From Xiphophorus maculatus (lineage: Eukaryota; Chordata; Actinopteri; Cyprinodontiformes; Poeciliidae), in NCBI RefSeq assembly GCF_002775205.1, contig NC_036447.1:15358501-15422500 (forward strand): a stretch of DNA of 64,000 nt, in the 5' to 3' direction. Both the position numbers and the translations under genes were made by a program. Positions 46,930-60,263 of this stretch are shown in pieces. The notes beneath the pieces are model-generated. The model was not told the DNA's origin and did not search any database. It worked only from the letters and a program-made list of their open reading frames with translations. Every line of letters begins with the position of its first letter. Position 1 is the first letter of the stretch.

Positions 46930-48079
46930 ATTAAGGCTCTGATAGGTTGTCGTCGACCATGATTGACAGGCAGACCAGCCAATCACAGTCCAGACAAGCC
47001 TACAAGGCGAAGTCCAACGAACTTGTGGTATTGTTAAGGCACCATGTAGTTACTTTTTAGCTAAATCCAGTCTACTTATTTTGACAACAAATATAATCTC
47101 AATTTCAAAAGACAAATTACTGTGGTGCTTGAAGATTTATGAGTCTATGCATATTCATTTCTTTTGCTGATCAGGATTTTATTCAATTAATCTCAATCGG
47201 ACACATTTAATATGTCTGATAAAATGCAGTACAAGGTAATATGAATGTTTGATCTACAATGTGTGTCATTATATATAATGATTGCCTATTCTTTGTTTGA
47301 TGTGATGTTTCTATCATTCATTATCTTATTCAGGTGCCTGAAGCCCTGCCAGGAGGGGGCATTGTGTCAAGAGATTTTAGATGTCAAGGTTTTAAAGCTA
47401 AACTAAGGTTAAATGAAATAATGATCTTTGGCAACATGCTGGAACAATAACACTGATTTTATAGCCTTATGTCAGCTAGTGAAGACAGATAAATTACAAC
47501 TTTGTTTAGAGAGAGTTTTACCTTAGAAAATCATAAACTAAGAAGACCAGAGTTATTTTGCAGTATTTAAAAGTTTCTTTCCACCCAGAATTCTTCCAGC
47601 GTTTTATCTAACCCACCTGAAAATAACCGCACAAGTCAAAGGCCGTCTTACTGTCCTTCTAGGAGTGAAGGGAAAGAAAAGATTTAACTCTTATCATTTA
47701 GAGTTTAATTAGAGGATTTTTTTATAAGCTATGGGATTAAATTAACCTTAGAATGTTACACTTTGCTTCGTATATTGCTTCTTCTCTATGCAACACCTGC
47801 CATAAAATTTTAAATATGATAACAACATTCAAACTATGTAATAGCAGAGCAGGATATTGCAACATACAGTAAAATTATAACAAAAAACATACATTTTTGT
47901 TTTACCTTGGGTTTAGTTTCTCTCAACAGAATCATGCAAGCAAAAAAGCCATCCAGAAATATTGTGTAATTCCTCCCCAGCCAACATAGATGTGCCTGAA
48001 CTTTGAAATTTCTCTTTTTTTATAACAGTGAAATGCAGACTATATCCTGACTAGATAACCCTGACAGAAAGGTGAATGA

Positions 48080-48710
48080 CTACATATAATAAACATGATA
48101 TTATGGATTTAGATTTGGCCACTCCCAGACATTCACTTTATTGTCTGTGTCGCCTTTGCTGTGTATTTATGGTAGTTTTCTGACATGTTGAATCAAATTA
48201 TCCACCAATTTTATTTTACATTCCTGTGAAAAGCTCCCCCATATCATTATGATGCCAGCACCATTCTTCATGGTGAAAAGCGTAACTTTGTAGTGAGGTG
48301 CAGAATTTAGTGTTTAAAAGCAACATTTTGTTCCAGCAGACTGAAGAACCTTCTTCTTGAAGTCTCTGTTACTTGGGACACATCAGCTTTTCAGTCTCTG
48401 GTAATTTAATAATTTAATAACAAAGCAATGCTTGGAGAAGTCGTTGCTTTATGACAATGAAGTAATTATGAGTATCTAATAAGTGTCAGGTACCAACTGA
48501 CCAGTCCAGTGGTGGCAGCATCATGTGAGGGTCTGTCTTGGTGTGAGTGTATTTGCAAAGCGAATGGAATATATCAGGAAAGAAGATTATGCCCCAGTTC
48601 TAGATTTTCGCCTCAAGTCAATGATATCTGAAACATGGACAAAGTTGAGCTTTCCAACAAGATTAAAAGTCCAGTCCAGAATTGGTCCTAGAGTTGACCA
48701 AGCAAGCTAA
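48080..48710. mobile_element. Tc1/mariner-like remnant, coding part decayed
   Basis: TATGATGCCAGCACCATTCT-like and GGTGGCAGCATCATGTGAGG-like phrases mirror the conserved Tc1-type transposase segment that encodes GGSIMLW, here on both strands at 48,245 and 48,510. The arrangement suggests a rearranged or back-to-back copy. No frame survives. Confidence 0.45.
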
Positions 48711-49318
48711 AATTATGCTTTAGGAATGAACCTGACCTCAACTTAAAAATGGGGAAGCAATGCCTTAAAGTCAGGCCTATGCAGAAAAACAGAATTATTT
48801 ATATTATTTCTTATAAGAAAAGTGATATTCAGCATAAACTGAGTGTGGTGTGCCAAGACACATTTAATCAGAAAAACAGTGTGGGCGTTTGTAAATATTT
48901 GAGTCTGTGTGTAATTATGACTTTGGGTGATTAGAGACAAACCACTATAAATTCAAAATTGGGCACTCAGTGGGCTATTTGTTTATGAAACACCACAATT
49001 CCACCCTATGGACAATTTTTACTGGAACTGGGGGAGCTTAATGCATCAAGGTTGTTTTTCATGACTAAGCATTAATGATCCATTTTATCATGTGATTTTC
49101 AGATCATCCACTAGATGGAGAACTTTAAAAAACTATAACATGTTTAAAAGCAGGTATAGGACTGTCTTACAAATCAAAATTGCCTCGTTCTAATGATGAC
49201 CACTCTTTAAATTATCTTGTTTATGCTCATATTTATTCTTGTAAAGTTCTGAAGTTACAAATAGTTGATAAAGAAATATACATTTCTAAGGCATGTTTTG
49301 TAGCCCCAAAGAACTTAA

Positions 49319-49359
49319 AGACCAAATCAGTTTTTTTTAGAAAAATACTGATTTGGTCT
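49319..49359. repeat. 13-bp perfect inverted repeat with extended AT stem
   Basis: AGACCAAATCAGT at 49,319-49,331 and ACTGATTTGGTCT at 49,347-49,359 are exact reverse complements; the T and A runs inside extend the stem with one mismatch. Confidence 0.8.
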
Positions 49360-50416
49360 TGCACAAAAAACTGTAAGAATATTTTAAATGTACTGGAAGT
49401 AAATCATTAAAAATAGATCATAAACAAGTACTAATAAAAATAATAAATGCTTTCAACATATAAAGCACACAACTTTTTACTTTATTTATTAAAATGATGA
49501 AAGCAAATCAACAGATTTAAAGTTAAATGTATTTATTTTTCAATTTTACAAATGATCACTACTTCTCAAATAACTTTTTTTTGCCTAAAAGAATAAATAC
49601 CAGATAAAATAAAACAAAAAATAAATATATGCCAAGACATTATTTGCAGGATACTGAGAGATTCTGTTCAGCTGTATTATTTTACAGCAACAAACATAAA
49701 ATAAGTGACATTAAGGAATAATGAGGCAAGTGAAGAGAATATATAAAACTAGTATTAATGTTTATTGATGATGCTACCTAAATATTTATGTGAAATACAT
49801 AATAATACAACACTTTTTATTTGTGACTTAAAAATAACCTTTTATCTTGTATCGTCTTCTTACAGTTTTCTTGCTAAACCGCAGATGAAAACAAAAACAC
49901 AGAACCTTCCACATCTAGATTTATTTTCATCATCATTGTCGTTGCTAAATGTAAAACATGATCTATCGTTATGAGGCAAACAAGCTGTTCTGAATGTAAA
50001 CTGCACATTTTTTGGCAATCACAAGTCACATGAGAATACCACCAACATTTGGCACACTAATATTGTCTGGCTAATTTTAAATGTTTAGCTTATCATTTAC
50101 CTATTAGTGTATAACACTTTATCATAAAAAAATTAAAGAAAACTTGAATGTACCAAGCTATATGACTTATTAATACTGCGCAACTCTAGAACCTACAGTG
50201 AGGTTGTAATGAATCAGGTGTGTGGAGAAAATGGAAGGGTGAGAATACAAGTTCAAATACACTTTGAAACACTTTTTTTATGTACTAAAAATATCCATAT
50301 TTCTATACCTATACTAATTTTAATGTTCCCCTCACTCATTTTCATCTGAAGTTTATAATAACACCACACTTTACAGAGCTGTAGTCCTCTCTGAACAACA
50401 CTCGGTGTTTTTATGT

Positions 50417-53400
50417 TTACGGCTTAACTGCCGGAGGCTCTGTGTCGTTGGTCTTCCTAGAAAGAAACCACACCCTCATCGGCTCCTTCTTTCCTTTCAT
50501 GGTGATGGGGCCGCGGTACTCCAGATGAAACTGGGGATCTGCGTTCTCCGCAGACTGCAAGCACCTAGAGTACAACGTCAAAAACCACACGCCATGTTTA
50601 TGGCTGGCTCTTGTTTTACATACACCTTGATCTGTTATATCCAACATAGAATTATTATAATCTGTGTGCAGCTTAAGGGATAATTCCCCCACAAAGGTAG
50701 AGTTAAAACTAGATGAATGTATTAACGAAAAGTTTTTAAAGAAATGTGTGACGTTACATCAAACTAAGTTATTATCAGTTAGACATACACTAGATTTAAA
50801 TATTTGATTTCAGTTTTTCTGTTTCTGCTACTAAAATTCAAGCTTGTTTTGTAGGACTTTGAAAGATGGCTGGTTTCTACAGATAAATAACAAAGGATTA
50901 CTAAGACTCACCTGTAAGTGTATTCTGAGACATTAATTTTTCCTTTGTCTCCTGTCGTCTCAGTTCGACTTGTAAGGTTGACTGTATTTCCAAAAAGGCA
51001 ATATCTGGGCATCCTCTGGCCAATCACACCTGTCACCACCTCCCCAGTGTGGATCCCAATTGTGATCTTGAACAAAAACGATAAAAAGTAGTGACATCAA
51101 AATATGTTCCTAATAATTTGACCAAAGTGTAAAAACACAACAGAACAATTTCAGCTTCTGGACAAACTGTAGAGTGCTACAAACACGAATACATGTTTTT
51201 TCCAAAGTCAAATTTATTTCCTGAAAAACTAAAAAGGGTGTTATTGTTGTGCCGGTTTGAGCTCCCAGCCTGTTGACCTTTGCCGCATGTCTTCCCCCTC
51301 AGTCATAACCAACTTTTCTGTGAATTCACTGTCAGATAAAGGCCACTAGAGCCAAAAAAATATCTTTAAAAAAGAAACAGAAACTGCAGAAAAAATGTCT
51401 CAAAACATTAAAAGCATTAAGATAAAGAAGGGTTCAGGTTATATTAGGTTTGCAAACAATTATTATAATTCTCTTGCCTTTTCAGTCTGTTCACACAACT
51501 CTTAGCTTTCAAATAAAAAGGTGCAACATTTAGTGGGTGGATATAAGATTCACCCTGCCAGGAATTTGTGCTCCATGGACAAAATTAGAACTTATCTCAG
51601 TTTTTCTTGAGATAATTGCCTTTGAATCTGCAGGAAGGACAACTTAGACACTAAGATTTATCCTCAGAGCTGTGGGCACTTGTCAGTGCTTGTTTACCAT
51701 AAAGCATAGATGTGCTGTGAGTGTCTGGGACAAAACAAGCATCTATTTTCGTCGCCAGCATCATGAGACGATTTGAGCGAGCTCCTGCTACATAAACCGG
51801 ACTCATCTTTTTGCCAGAGCCACATCGTACAGTAAACATGCTTTCATTACCTAGATATTATTTTACAGTGGAAGGTTTCAACAGTCAAAGTTACAATAAC
51901 AATTGACATCAGTCCATTAAACAAATGTTTTAAGATTCCCACCAACCTGTTATTACAATGAAAAAAAAAATGTCTGGATGCATAGATATTCAAAAATTAA
52001 TTCAAAAATTAATGAACAGTAGAAAAACCAGAGCTCCAGAGTGTTTGTATCATCTATGCCAAAGTAACAGATGCATTGCTAAAAAAGCTGCAGAAATAAT
52101 TAATATGTGAAGGAAAACAGACGGACAATCATTAAATTATGTGCCAAAACAGACAAACTGTTTCACCAACGCAAAACCATTTCACAGAGAAAGAAAACCC
52201 ACTTACAGTCCAGCCTACTGTTAGTAAAAAAACAAACAAAGTGCCAATCTATTATATTATATATCTACTATGTTACGTAGTCAGTCGTTAGCACTCTAGA
52301 TAAAGATGTGTAAAACCTGTCAAATAAATCCATCCTATTTTACAGTTCAGTGTTTCCCTTAGGAACTTGGGCTTTTGGGATTTGAGGGGGGATAATTTTT
52401 TTGAAATGCACAGACTGATCGACCTTGATTTTGTTAATTTTAGGCGATCGACAATCAGTCAATATTTACATTAGAAACTGACCTTATCCACCGATCTTTT
52501 CTACCACCACAAGGCTCTGAGAGAGGGATATTCTGAACAATAATCTGCTCACTGTTGCTAACTTTCCAACTCATTCGGTACAGAAACCAATGAGTATAGG
52601 TCAAAATCAGTAACTCCGTTTTCAATATCGATGATCGGCCAGAAAACTACAATCAATGCAATCATACTTTTTTTTCATAACAGCAATCAGTTTGTACACC
52701 AATTGATTAATGATCATTAACACAAACAAAATCTATTTAACACCCATTGAAGAAGTACTGAACATGTCTTGAATACCTTTGCCATACATATTATGATATT
52801 GATTTTTAGAAGGGGTACCAGAACAAAACTTTTCAGTCACAAATGTAACTTAGTTTGAAAAACATTGTCATTAAACTGGAACTGTGTGCATTGATTAAAT
52901 AGAAAAAAATAATGAACATAGGAATAAAACATCCATTTATTTTATGGCTTTTTACACACTTTTCCCACAGATACTAATAAGTGTAGAGGAGTTTGGCAAA
53001 TTATCTAAAATTATTTCAAAATACCATTTTAGATAATACCACCTAATGTCACTCAACATTTTTTTTTGCTGAGTCTTAAAATCGTCTTCCATGGTTCTGC
53101 CTCTGAAAGTGTAAAGCATAGTGTATGAATGCTTAGCTGCATATTCCGTGAGATTTCAATATTATTTTTATATTCTATTTTCTTTATCACACCTGTACTG
53201 GCTCATCATCCACTTTGACTTGTCCTGCTATCTCCATCATATCAAGGGCAAGGTGGCAGATGGACTTGGCATGGTGCGTGCAAGGCTCTGGCAAACCACT
53301 CACTGTCATGTACTTATCACCAACTGTTTCCACCTGTAAACGACAGATAAGTCCCATTTAAATGTGGCATGATAAGTTAAAGTGCATTTCTTTATTTACG

Positions 53401-56400
53401 CTTCTTACAGAATTCTCATCTTATATAGGGAACCTCTGTTAAGGTCAGAATTAACCGAAACAGCTCGTGATAAACACTTACATCAGCTACAAGACAATTA
53501 GGGCTTCTCTTGAGTCCTGCTAATACCCCATGACCACCAAGCCATTCAGTTTGTCGAGTAAATATTACTTCTTTTGGTGACCCAGAGTAGTGAAGCCGAT
53601 CCCCTGGAAGTGCCAGGGTCTGTTTGACTTCTCAAAGTGCATTCTTGTCTGAAAGCCTGGAGTGTAAATCTGCTGCACCAGGTCTATAAAATTGTGCAGT
53701 CACCCTGTAAAACTCCACTGTGTTTAGGAGTTAGTGGTAGTCATGAAAAAAAAAAAAAAAAACAAGATATAAATATACCTGTGCTGAGTTGTATGTGCAA
53801 GATTGTATAATTACTATTAATCAAATTGGTACAAATAACTGGAGGACCAGAAGAGAAATTGTCGTCTCAAAATTATTCTTGCTTCCTTGTTTTAATCCCG
53901 CCTGTTTTTCTTAGTCCGAAATAAGATTACACAAAAGCCTGATAAACTGCGGTGGTAACGTTCTTGTTTCCAACCTTGTATACATAAGGGTTCTTCCGAG
54001 AGTCTGTCAAGATGTCGAAGCGCGTGTAAACATCATTGAGCAGGTTAACTATCTTGATGGCTCCCTCAGCTGAGGCGTGCTTGCTGCAGAAAGCGTTGAA
54101 TCCCACGATGCCACTGAACAGGATGGTGACGTTGTCGTAACGCTTCGCCGGGACGGGGCGCTTGTGGCGCAGCTCGTTGGCAACAGATGGTGGCAGAACA
54201 GAATAGAGCAGTCTGAAAAGAAGAAGAGGCGCAAAAGGCATTATTCAGAGCAGACACACAGTTATGCGGGGGGCCGAGGAATCAGGGCTTCCAGACTGAA
54301 GTTCATCCTTGTATCAGAATCTCTTTTGTTCTCCCACTACCTTTTGGTAGCTTCACCATGCAAGCTGCTCTCAGATAAAAAAAAAACAGGGTGGTGTTAC
54401 TATGGTAACAGTTAGATCATGGCTGCCTTGTTAAAAGCAAAATAACTTTCCTGGTGCAATACACTTGTAGCAGCAGGGGATGTGATACATAACAATAACC
54501 GGTCAAAATATATTATGTTTTTCAAATTCATTTGAAAATTGTAGTTTAAATATGTTGTGTTTTTGTCTGATGAAGAGCAAAATCAGCTTCAGTTTGATGT
54601 CAAAAACTCTCCTGAATTGTCACACAAAATTCCAGACCATCAAACTACCACCACTATATTTGAGTCTAACGCTTTTCTTCTGAGAGGCTCTTAATACTGA
54701 CAATATTGTTGCTCCTAAAATTACAATATAAAACGAGGCCATCTGATTAGTACTGTAATAAATGAACCCTACAAAGATCTATTGAGATGCATAGTCATAA
54801 GAACCTTTAAAGCAGTAAACAACCTGCAGCTTATTTAAATATTAAGAGAACTTTATTCCGTGGTTCGAGATGCTATAATGTTATGCATAGAATAACATTA
54901 TAGCTATCCAATGGCAACGAATTGGCACAACAGTCTAAAATACCATCATGCTCCACTGCTGTGATCATATCCAGCTCCTGCCTACTGCTATGACAGGCCA
55001 ACTTCTAAACCGTTTTAATCCTAACAGGGCCTGAAGATTAGCTTTGGTAAATATCAACCTGCATAATAAAGTCCGACCCCAGGTGCTCCTGTTGCCATGC
55101 AGCATTATGACAGCACAACGAGACTGAGACCTGTTTGTTTCTGTATCTCAACTGTTTCTGGTTTGGGGTTTGACCTTAAAAGGGAATCCTTCACACAGCT
55201 TCTATTTTCTTTTTTACATCGCACTACAACATGCACTAATGAACAATCTAACACTTTGTTTTAACAGCCACGTTGCAACAAAATGACTTTGAGGCTGACT
55301 CACAGCATTGAGATAATAACTAGGCTGCTGTATGTAATTAATTTCCTAAATGATACACTACAGAGAAATAGTTTGCATACAGTCCTTGAAGTGGGTGCGA
55401 ATAATAATAAAAAAGCTTTTTGTCAAAGGGCTGCATCACATTTTCCATTTCACAATTTCCTGTGTTTATAAATATTTCTGACAATTGTCAGCCAATTTTT
55501 GAGTTATAGTAACAAAAGTTTGCTTCACTTATAAAAAGAAAAATTCAAAATTATTAACAGAGGCATGTTCTTCTGTGAAATTCATGCCTTTGTTAATTAA
55601 CTTACTGATATCTGAAGTGGTTTTCCCCCTCTTTTTCTATCATTACATATTTTGGTTTGTAGGAACTGCTACAACATGTGCCCAACTGTAGGAAAATGTT
55701 CAAGCATACCTCTGAAGTAGTGTTTAAACTGGGGTGCTTCAAATTTCTTAAAATGTTAAAAAAAGTATTATAAGTGTGATCATTTTTAGAGGAGAAATTG
55801 CACCTACAAAATCTCTTGCTTCTGTTTAACCCATTTTCTACTGAGTAGCATTTCTGATTTTATTCTTATTTATTTTGTAACATGAAAAAGGACAGAACAG
55901 AAAAAAGAAGAAAACTGAGAGCCATTATGTGTTAAATATGTAACTGTTAGTAGTATTGGTGAAAAACATTATTTTGATCTAATGTACTGACATTCAGATT
56001 AATTTGCGTGCCATTCAGATTAGGTGGATACAATAGCTCCACTATTAAAAGACTCAACTGCAATTTACTGTGCCATTGACATTTATTGGTCCCTCTGTTA
56101 ATGCGTTAAAAGCCTTAAGAACAAATTTATTTCAAACCTAAGCAGTATAATCTCACACTTATTTCTGTGCTTTTATTCAGCGAGAAAAAAACTAAGTCCC
56201 AAGAGAACAAATAAAAAAACAATTCTACTTCAGTGAAAAAATCATGATATGTTTGTTATTGTAGTTATGATAAAATTAAAATCACAGCAAAAAACTGGTT
56301 TTGAAAAAAACAAATACCCTGTAAAATTTTCTATTTTAAGATCCTTTTAATTTGCTTAATTTTTTTTATTGTCTATCTGCTATGGACAGCTATACTTGCA

Positions 56401-59400
56401 GGCAAAATTTGTACTACTGTAGCAGGGGGCTTCCTAAATAAAGGTACAAGGGCTTCAAATAGACACAACTGCTCAGATAAGACTTGAGACAAATAATCTC
56501 AAGGTTGACCAAATCTCTGTGACAACCACTGATATCTTTTGTACACATATGTACCTGGGGAAGGAATAATAGTGGAGGGTGCTGGTTGTGAGGTTAAAGC
56601 TAACTCATTTTAATGTAAAAAACAAAAAGGTATACCTGTCCGTCTTCTTCTTTTCATCCTCCAGGGCCCGCAGTGTGTGCTGGAGGCGATCCGTCAAAAT
56701 TTCCAGCTCCTGTGTTAGCTTGTACTCCTCACGAAACTGTTCCCCCAGCAGCACCAGGTCACGCGTGGCATCATGTAGTGGGATGTCACTCAGGTAGAGC
56801 CCCCTCCTCGTCAGATCGTCCAGGTTCATAACACTAACCACAGAAACATGCAGCAAATCGAGACAGAAAGGAGAAAATACTTAAACACTACTTTAATTTT
56901 ATAGCTATTTTTATATATAAACTGATAAATGCACTTCTCTGGTTAAACAGACTCTTCTCTGAGAGGGTATAAAATAAATAGATCATGGAGCAGTGATGTC
57001 ATCATTCTGGCAGAGCCGTCTGCCTCCTAATAAATGATCTTGTTCAGTGAGGTCAGACACAGCTTGACATGATAAGATGAATAGAAACTGTTCATGCTTT
57101 TAGCTCCTGTGAGTTAGTTTTGTCTGGTCGGGCACCTTTTAGCAAAACCATTTGAAAGCCTGTTTAGACAAATCGGACAAGGGCCACAGAACACCACTTT
57201 CCTGCAACAATTATGTCAGCAAATTCCCCAAAATGGTCATGGAGACCACAATGAATTATCCCAAGTATCTACCTACCGTACTTATCATCTTCTTCTCTAC
57301 TTTTTCTCTCTTACCATTTAACTACATTTGTGTTTATAAGAGGCTGGAGAGAAAAAAAAATTATAAATTTAAAATCAAATACCTGCACTGCAACAGAAAT
57401 TTATATCAATATATTTGGTACAGACATTTTGATGTTCTTTATAGTCCTTATAACTTTTTTGCTCATGTGCAAACATTATGTGCTGCGCAAATCCAACATT
57501 GCACAGCACCTGAAACACATAATCCCTGTCATGAAACACTGTAGTGGCAGCATCATGCTGTGGTTATCCTTTTCTCTATCAGGGTCAGGGAAGCTGATTG
57601 GAGTTGATGGGAAGATATGTGGATCTAGATATAGATTCTGGAAGAAAATCCAGTAAAGACTACAAAGGACTTCAGAATGGGGCAAAGGTTCACCATTCAG
57701 TGGGAAAACTACCATAAACATGCAGTCAAAACTACAACTGCATGGTCAAAACATAACCATGGTTACATCAAATACATTTTTTAAAAATATTTTCCTCCCC
57801 CTTCCCTTTGACACACCGCTTTATGTTATAGTCCATCACAGACAATCCAAATCCAATACATTAAAGCTTTTGGTCATAATGCCACAAACTGTTCAGAACT
57901 TTAAATGGAAGAGATTGTAACATTTTATTCTTCATCACATATATTCTAATCTCACTTTTGCATTTTTGTGAAGCCTTCATGCTTGGCTCTGTCAGAACAA
58001 ATCGACTCCCTTCAGTGAATCTGGGTTATATAATGAACTGTTTTAACAGAACAGTCTCTTCTCACCAACAGTCTGCTTCAGCAACAGCACATTTCTTCAA
58101 CTCCATGCAGTTCACTCACCTGTTCTCAGAAAATTTGCTTCCTGACTGTTAAACTTGGAGGCTAATAAGGGTTAAATTGCATTAACACAATTAAGATTGA
58201 AGTATTTCAGCAAATATCTCATGGAAGCAGTGGACTGGGTGTTTTCTTGTTTTCATGTTTGTGGAAACAGCAACATTTTTGAGCTACAGATGATTTTCTT
58301 CAAACATTTGTTATATCACCTGCATGGCTTAGACGTATCCTTGTGAAATATGACAAGATAATGCATACTGCAAAAAAAAAGATTTAAGAAACTAAATCAC
58401 CAGCTAAAGTCCAAATATATACCCTTTAAACTTTGTTGTAGAATCAAGCAATTACTCTCTAGTTAAAGGTGAAGCAGCCAGGATATTAATGGCTGACCTC
58501 CCTCCCTCTGTGGGATTCAGTCCACCCACTTCTAACCTTGCTGTGAAACAATCTGGCAACATGAACCTTTTACATTCAAAGCATGCAGAGCCATAACTTT
58601 CCTCTACTCAATAATCTACTTCCTTCAAGTTAAACCTTTAGTTCAGATTAGTCTGTTTTCACCTGATACCGAGCCGTTTATTAGCTTTTTCAAAGCTTGC
58701 AATTGAGATGTAACTTTAAGTTTGGACTGTGTATTTTGGTCTGCAAAATCTAGAAAAAACTGTCGTTTTTTCTAGATTTTATTTTAGTCCCTAAGTAAAA
58801 ATCAAACAAACATATACAGTATTTACGTCAGGAATCTTCTATCTATTCATTTTGAATTTAAGTGCAATCTTCTGCTTTATCTAAGCTTATGGTTTTTGAT
58901 GAACAATGATTACCTACAAGAGCATTGGTGACTAAAGGCTTGGATGCAGCTGGTCGTAGAAAACTGTTCAAAGAAGCTCTGTACGCTTTGTTCTTGAGCT
59001 AATCTGAAGGCCACATGAGATTTGGAGATCTACAGTTACTGACTCTGCAGAAAGCAACCTCAAGGCACTATACTGCTGACTTCGCACTGTGGTTTTTCAT
59101 GACCTCCCACTTTGAATTGCAGTTGCTCCAATTAATTTCCACTTTGATATAATACCACTAATACCGGTGTGTTGAATACTTAGTAGTGAGAAAGTTTCAG
59201 TTGGCATCCCGTATTGTTACCACAATGGAAATCACTGATCTCCTAAGAGTGACCAGTTATTTTACACGTTTGCAGAAGCAGTCTGCACCCCTCAGTGCTG
59301 GATTTTACACACTTGTGGACATGAAAGTGTTCTGAACACATGAATTAAATTGTTTGGAGGGATGAACAAATACATTTGGAAAGAAAGTGTCAGACATTTG

Positions 59401-60263
59401 GTCAGACAGCTATCCTCCTTCAGCGTAACAAAAACAATTAGAAAATATATAACATGTTCAATTTTTTCTAGGAGAAATTGCGGACTTTTGTTGTACCTTT
59501 GTGTAGAGGATGCAAGTCAATAATTTGCTATGCTTTAGTTGTTGCAGATGTATTTATTGTTTTGTTGTTTCTTGGTAGTTGAGATCGCACCTGCAGGCTC
59601 TGCTACAGGCAGGTAATAAGGAAAAGGTATGGTAAAGTGGGAGAGGGACAATGTGGGCCAGGACAAGGTCTTAGAATATTATTTTGTGAGCTATGAACCA
59701 AAATATAAAGCATGATCAAAAGGAGGAGTGAAAATGAAAAGGGTTCAAAAACTACCTTGTTAATCTTCATTTCAGATATCCAGCAAATAATCTGTGACCA
59801 GTAAGGCTGTATTTCCAATCAAAAATGGCAACCCAGAATTATATTCACTGTTTTACTCTCCTAAGATAACCAGTTATGTGACGAACACCAGCACACCAGG
59901 AAATCAAGGTAATGATGTATTTACAAAAAAAGTAAATTATGAATAAATTACTTTCAAACAGCAATTATTTTCATTAGTTCATCTGTCCCTGCTGTTAATT
60001 GAAACCTATCTGAGACATGAGGTACATGAGGTCATAATTCACCTGAAAGAGGTGTGTGAAGCAGAGCTGTGGCTTGAGTGCACATATCAGCTGTAGCTTG
60101 TGTGAAAACAGAGAGCGCAGTAGGTTTACCTGGGCGAGCAAAGGAAAAGGATGTTCTCTGCCTCTGGCAAATAAATCATCTGCCCTTTCAGTCTCAGACA
60201 GCTGATCTCCACCCCTGTCAGCTCATCCTCATTCTCCACAGTCTCCACATTAAGCAGGCCCTC
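50417..60263 (-). CDS. GUCY1B1: Soluble guanylate cyclase subunit beta-1, last six exons (partial)
   Basis: GUCY1B1 pairs with an alpha subunit to form the nitric-oxide-activated enzyme that makes cyclic GMP. Minus-strand exons are 60130-60263, 56636-56833, 53975-54212, 53193-53333, 50912-51066 and 50417-50564, all GT/AG with agreeing phases, giving 337 C-terminal residues (human total 619). They cover the end of the PAS-like region ([31 protein letters not shown]), the signalling coiled coil ([32 protein letters not shown]) and the whole class III cyclase domain: [78 protein letters not shown] and [16 protein letters not shown]. The Glu of VETVGDK and the Cys of RYCLFGN, which recognise guanine in the family, are present. 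The tail after VWFLSRK is unlike mammals ([10 protein letters not shown]). The H-NOX heme domain exons lie beyond the window. Confidence 0.95.
53975..54212 (-). CDS. GUCY1B1: GUCY1B1 exon encoding the start of the cyclase domain
   Basis: This 238-base exon enters in phase 2 and leaves in phase 0. It encodes [18 protein letters not shown] through [10 protein letters not shown], the first beta-alpha-beta part of the catalytic domain. The beta subunit has [10 protein letters not shown] where alpha has metal-binding Asp residues, as expected for beta. At the joint with the upstream exon (acceptor TTTTCAG at 54,213-54,219) the codon is AGA (Arg), where human has Thr. Confidence 0.92.
57470..57905 (+). 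mobile_element. Tc1/mariner-like transposase fragment in a GUCY1B1 intron
   Basis: GTGGCAGCATCATGCTGTGG, GGGTCAGGGAAGCTGATTGG, GATGGGAAGATATGTGGATC and TGGGGCAAAGGTTCACCATT follow the middle of a fish Tc1-type transposase gene in order, and the right terminal region is at about 57,810-57,900 (TATGTTATAGTCCATCACAG). The gene is frameshifted and inactive. It lies between the exons at 56,833 and 60,130. Confidence 0.7.
58745..58780. repeat. Perfect 16-bp hairpin in a GUCY1B1 intron
   Basis: AAAATCTAGAAAAAAC at 58,745-58,760 and its exact reverse complement at 58,765-58,780 flank a four-base loop TGTC. Confidence 0.85.

Larger units (their letters stand above)
46930..50416. other. Intergenic, FABP2 side to the GUCY1B1 3' end
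   Basis: No gene seen. It contains Tc1-like remnants at about 48,080-48,710 and a perfect 13-bp hairpin at 49,319-49,359, then very AT-rich DNA that probably includes the GUCY1B1 3'UTR (TTTATT, that is AATAAA on the minus strand, at 49,816-49,821). Confidence 0.5.
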
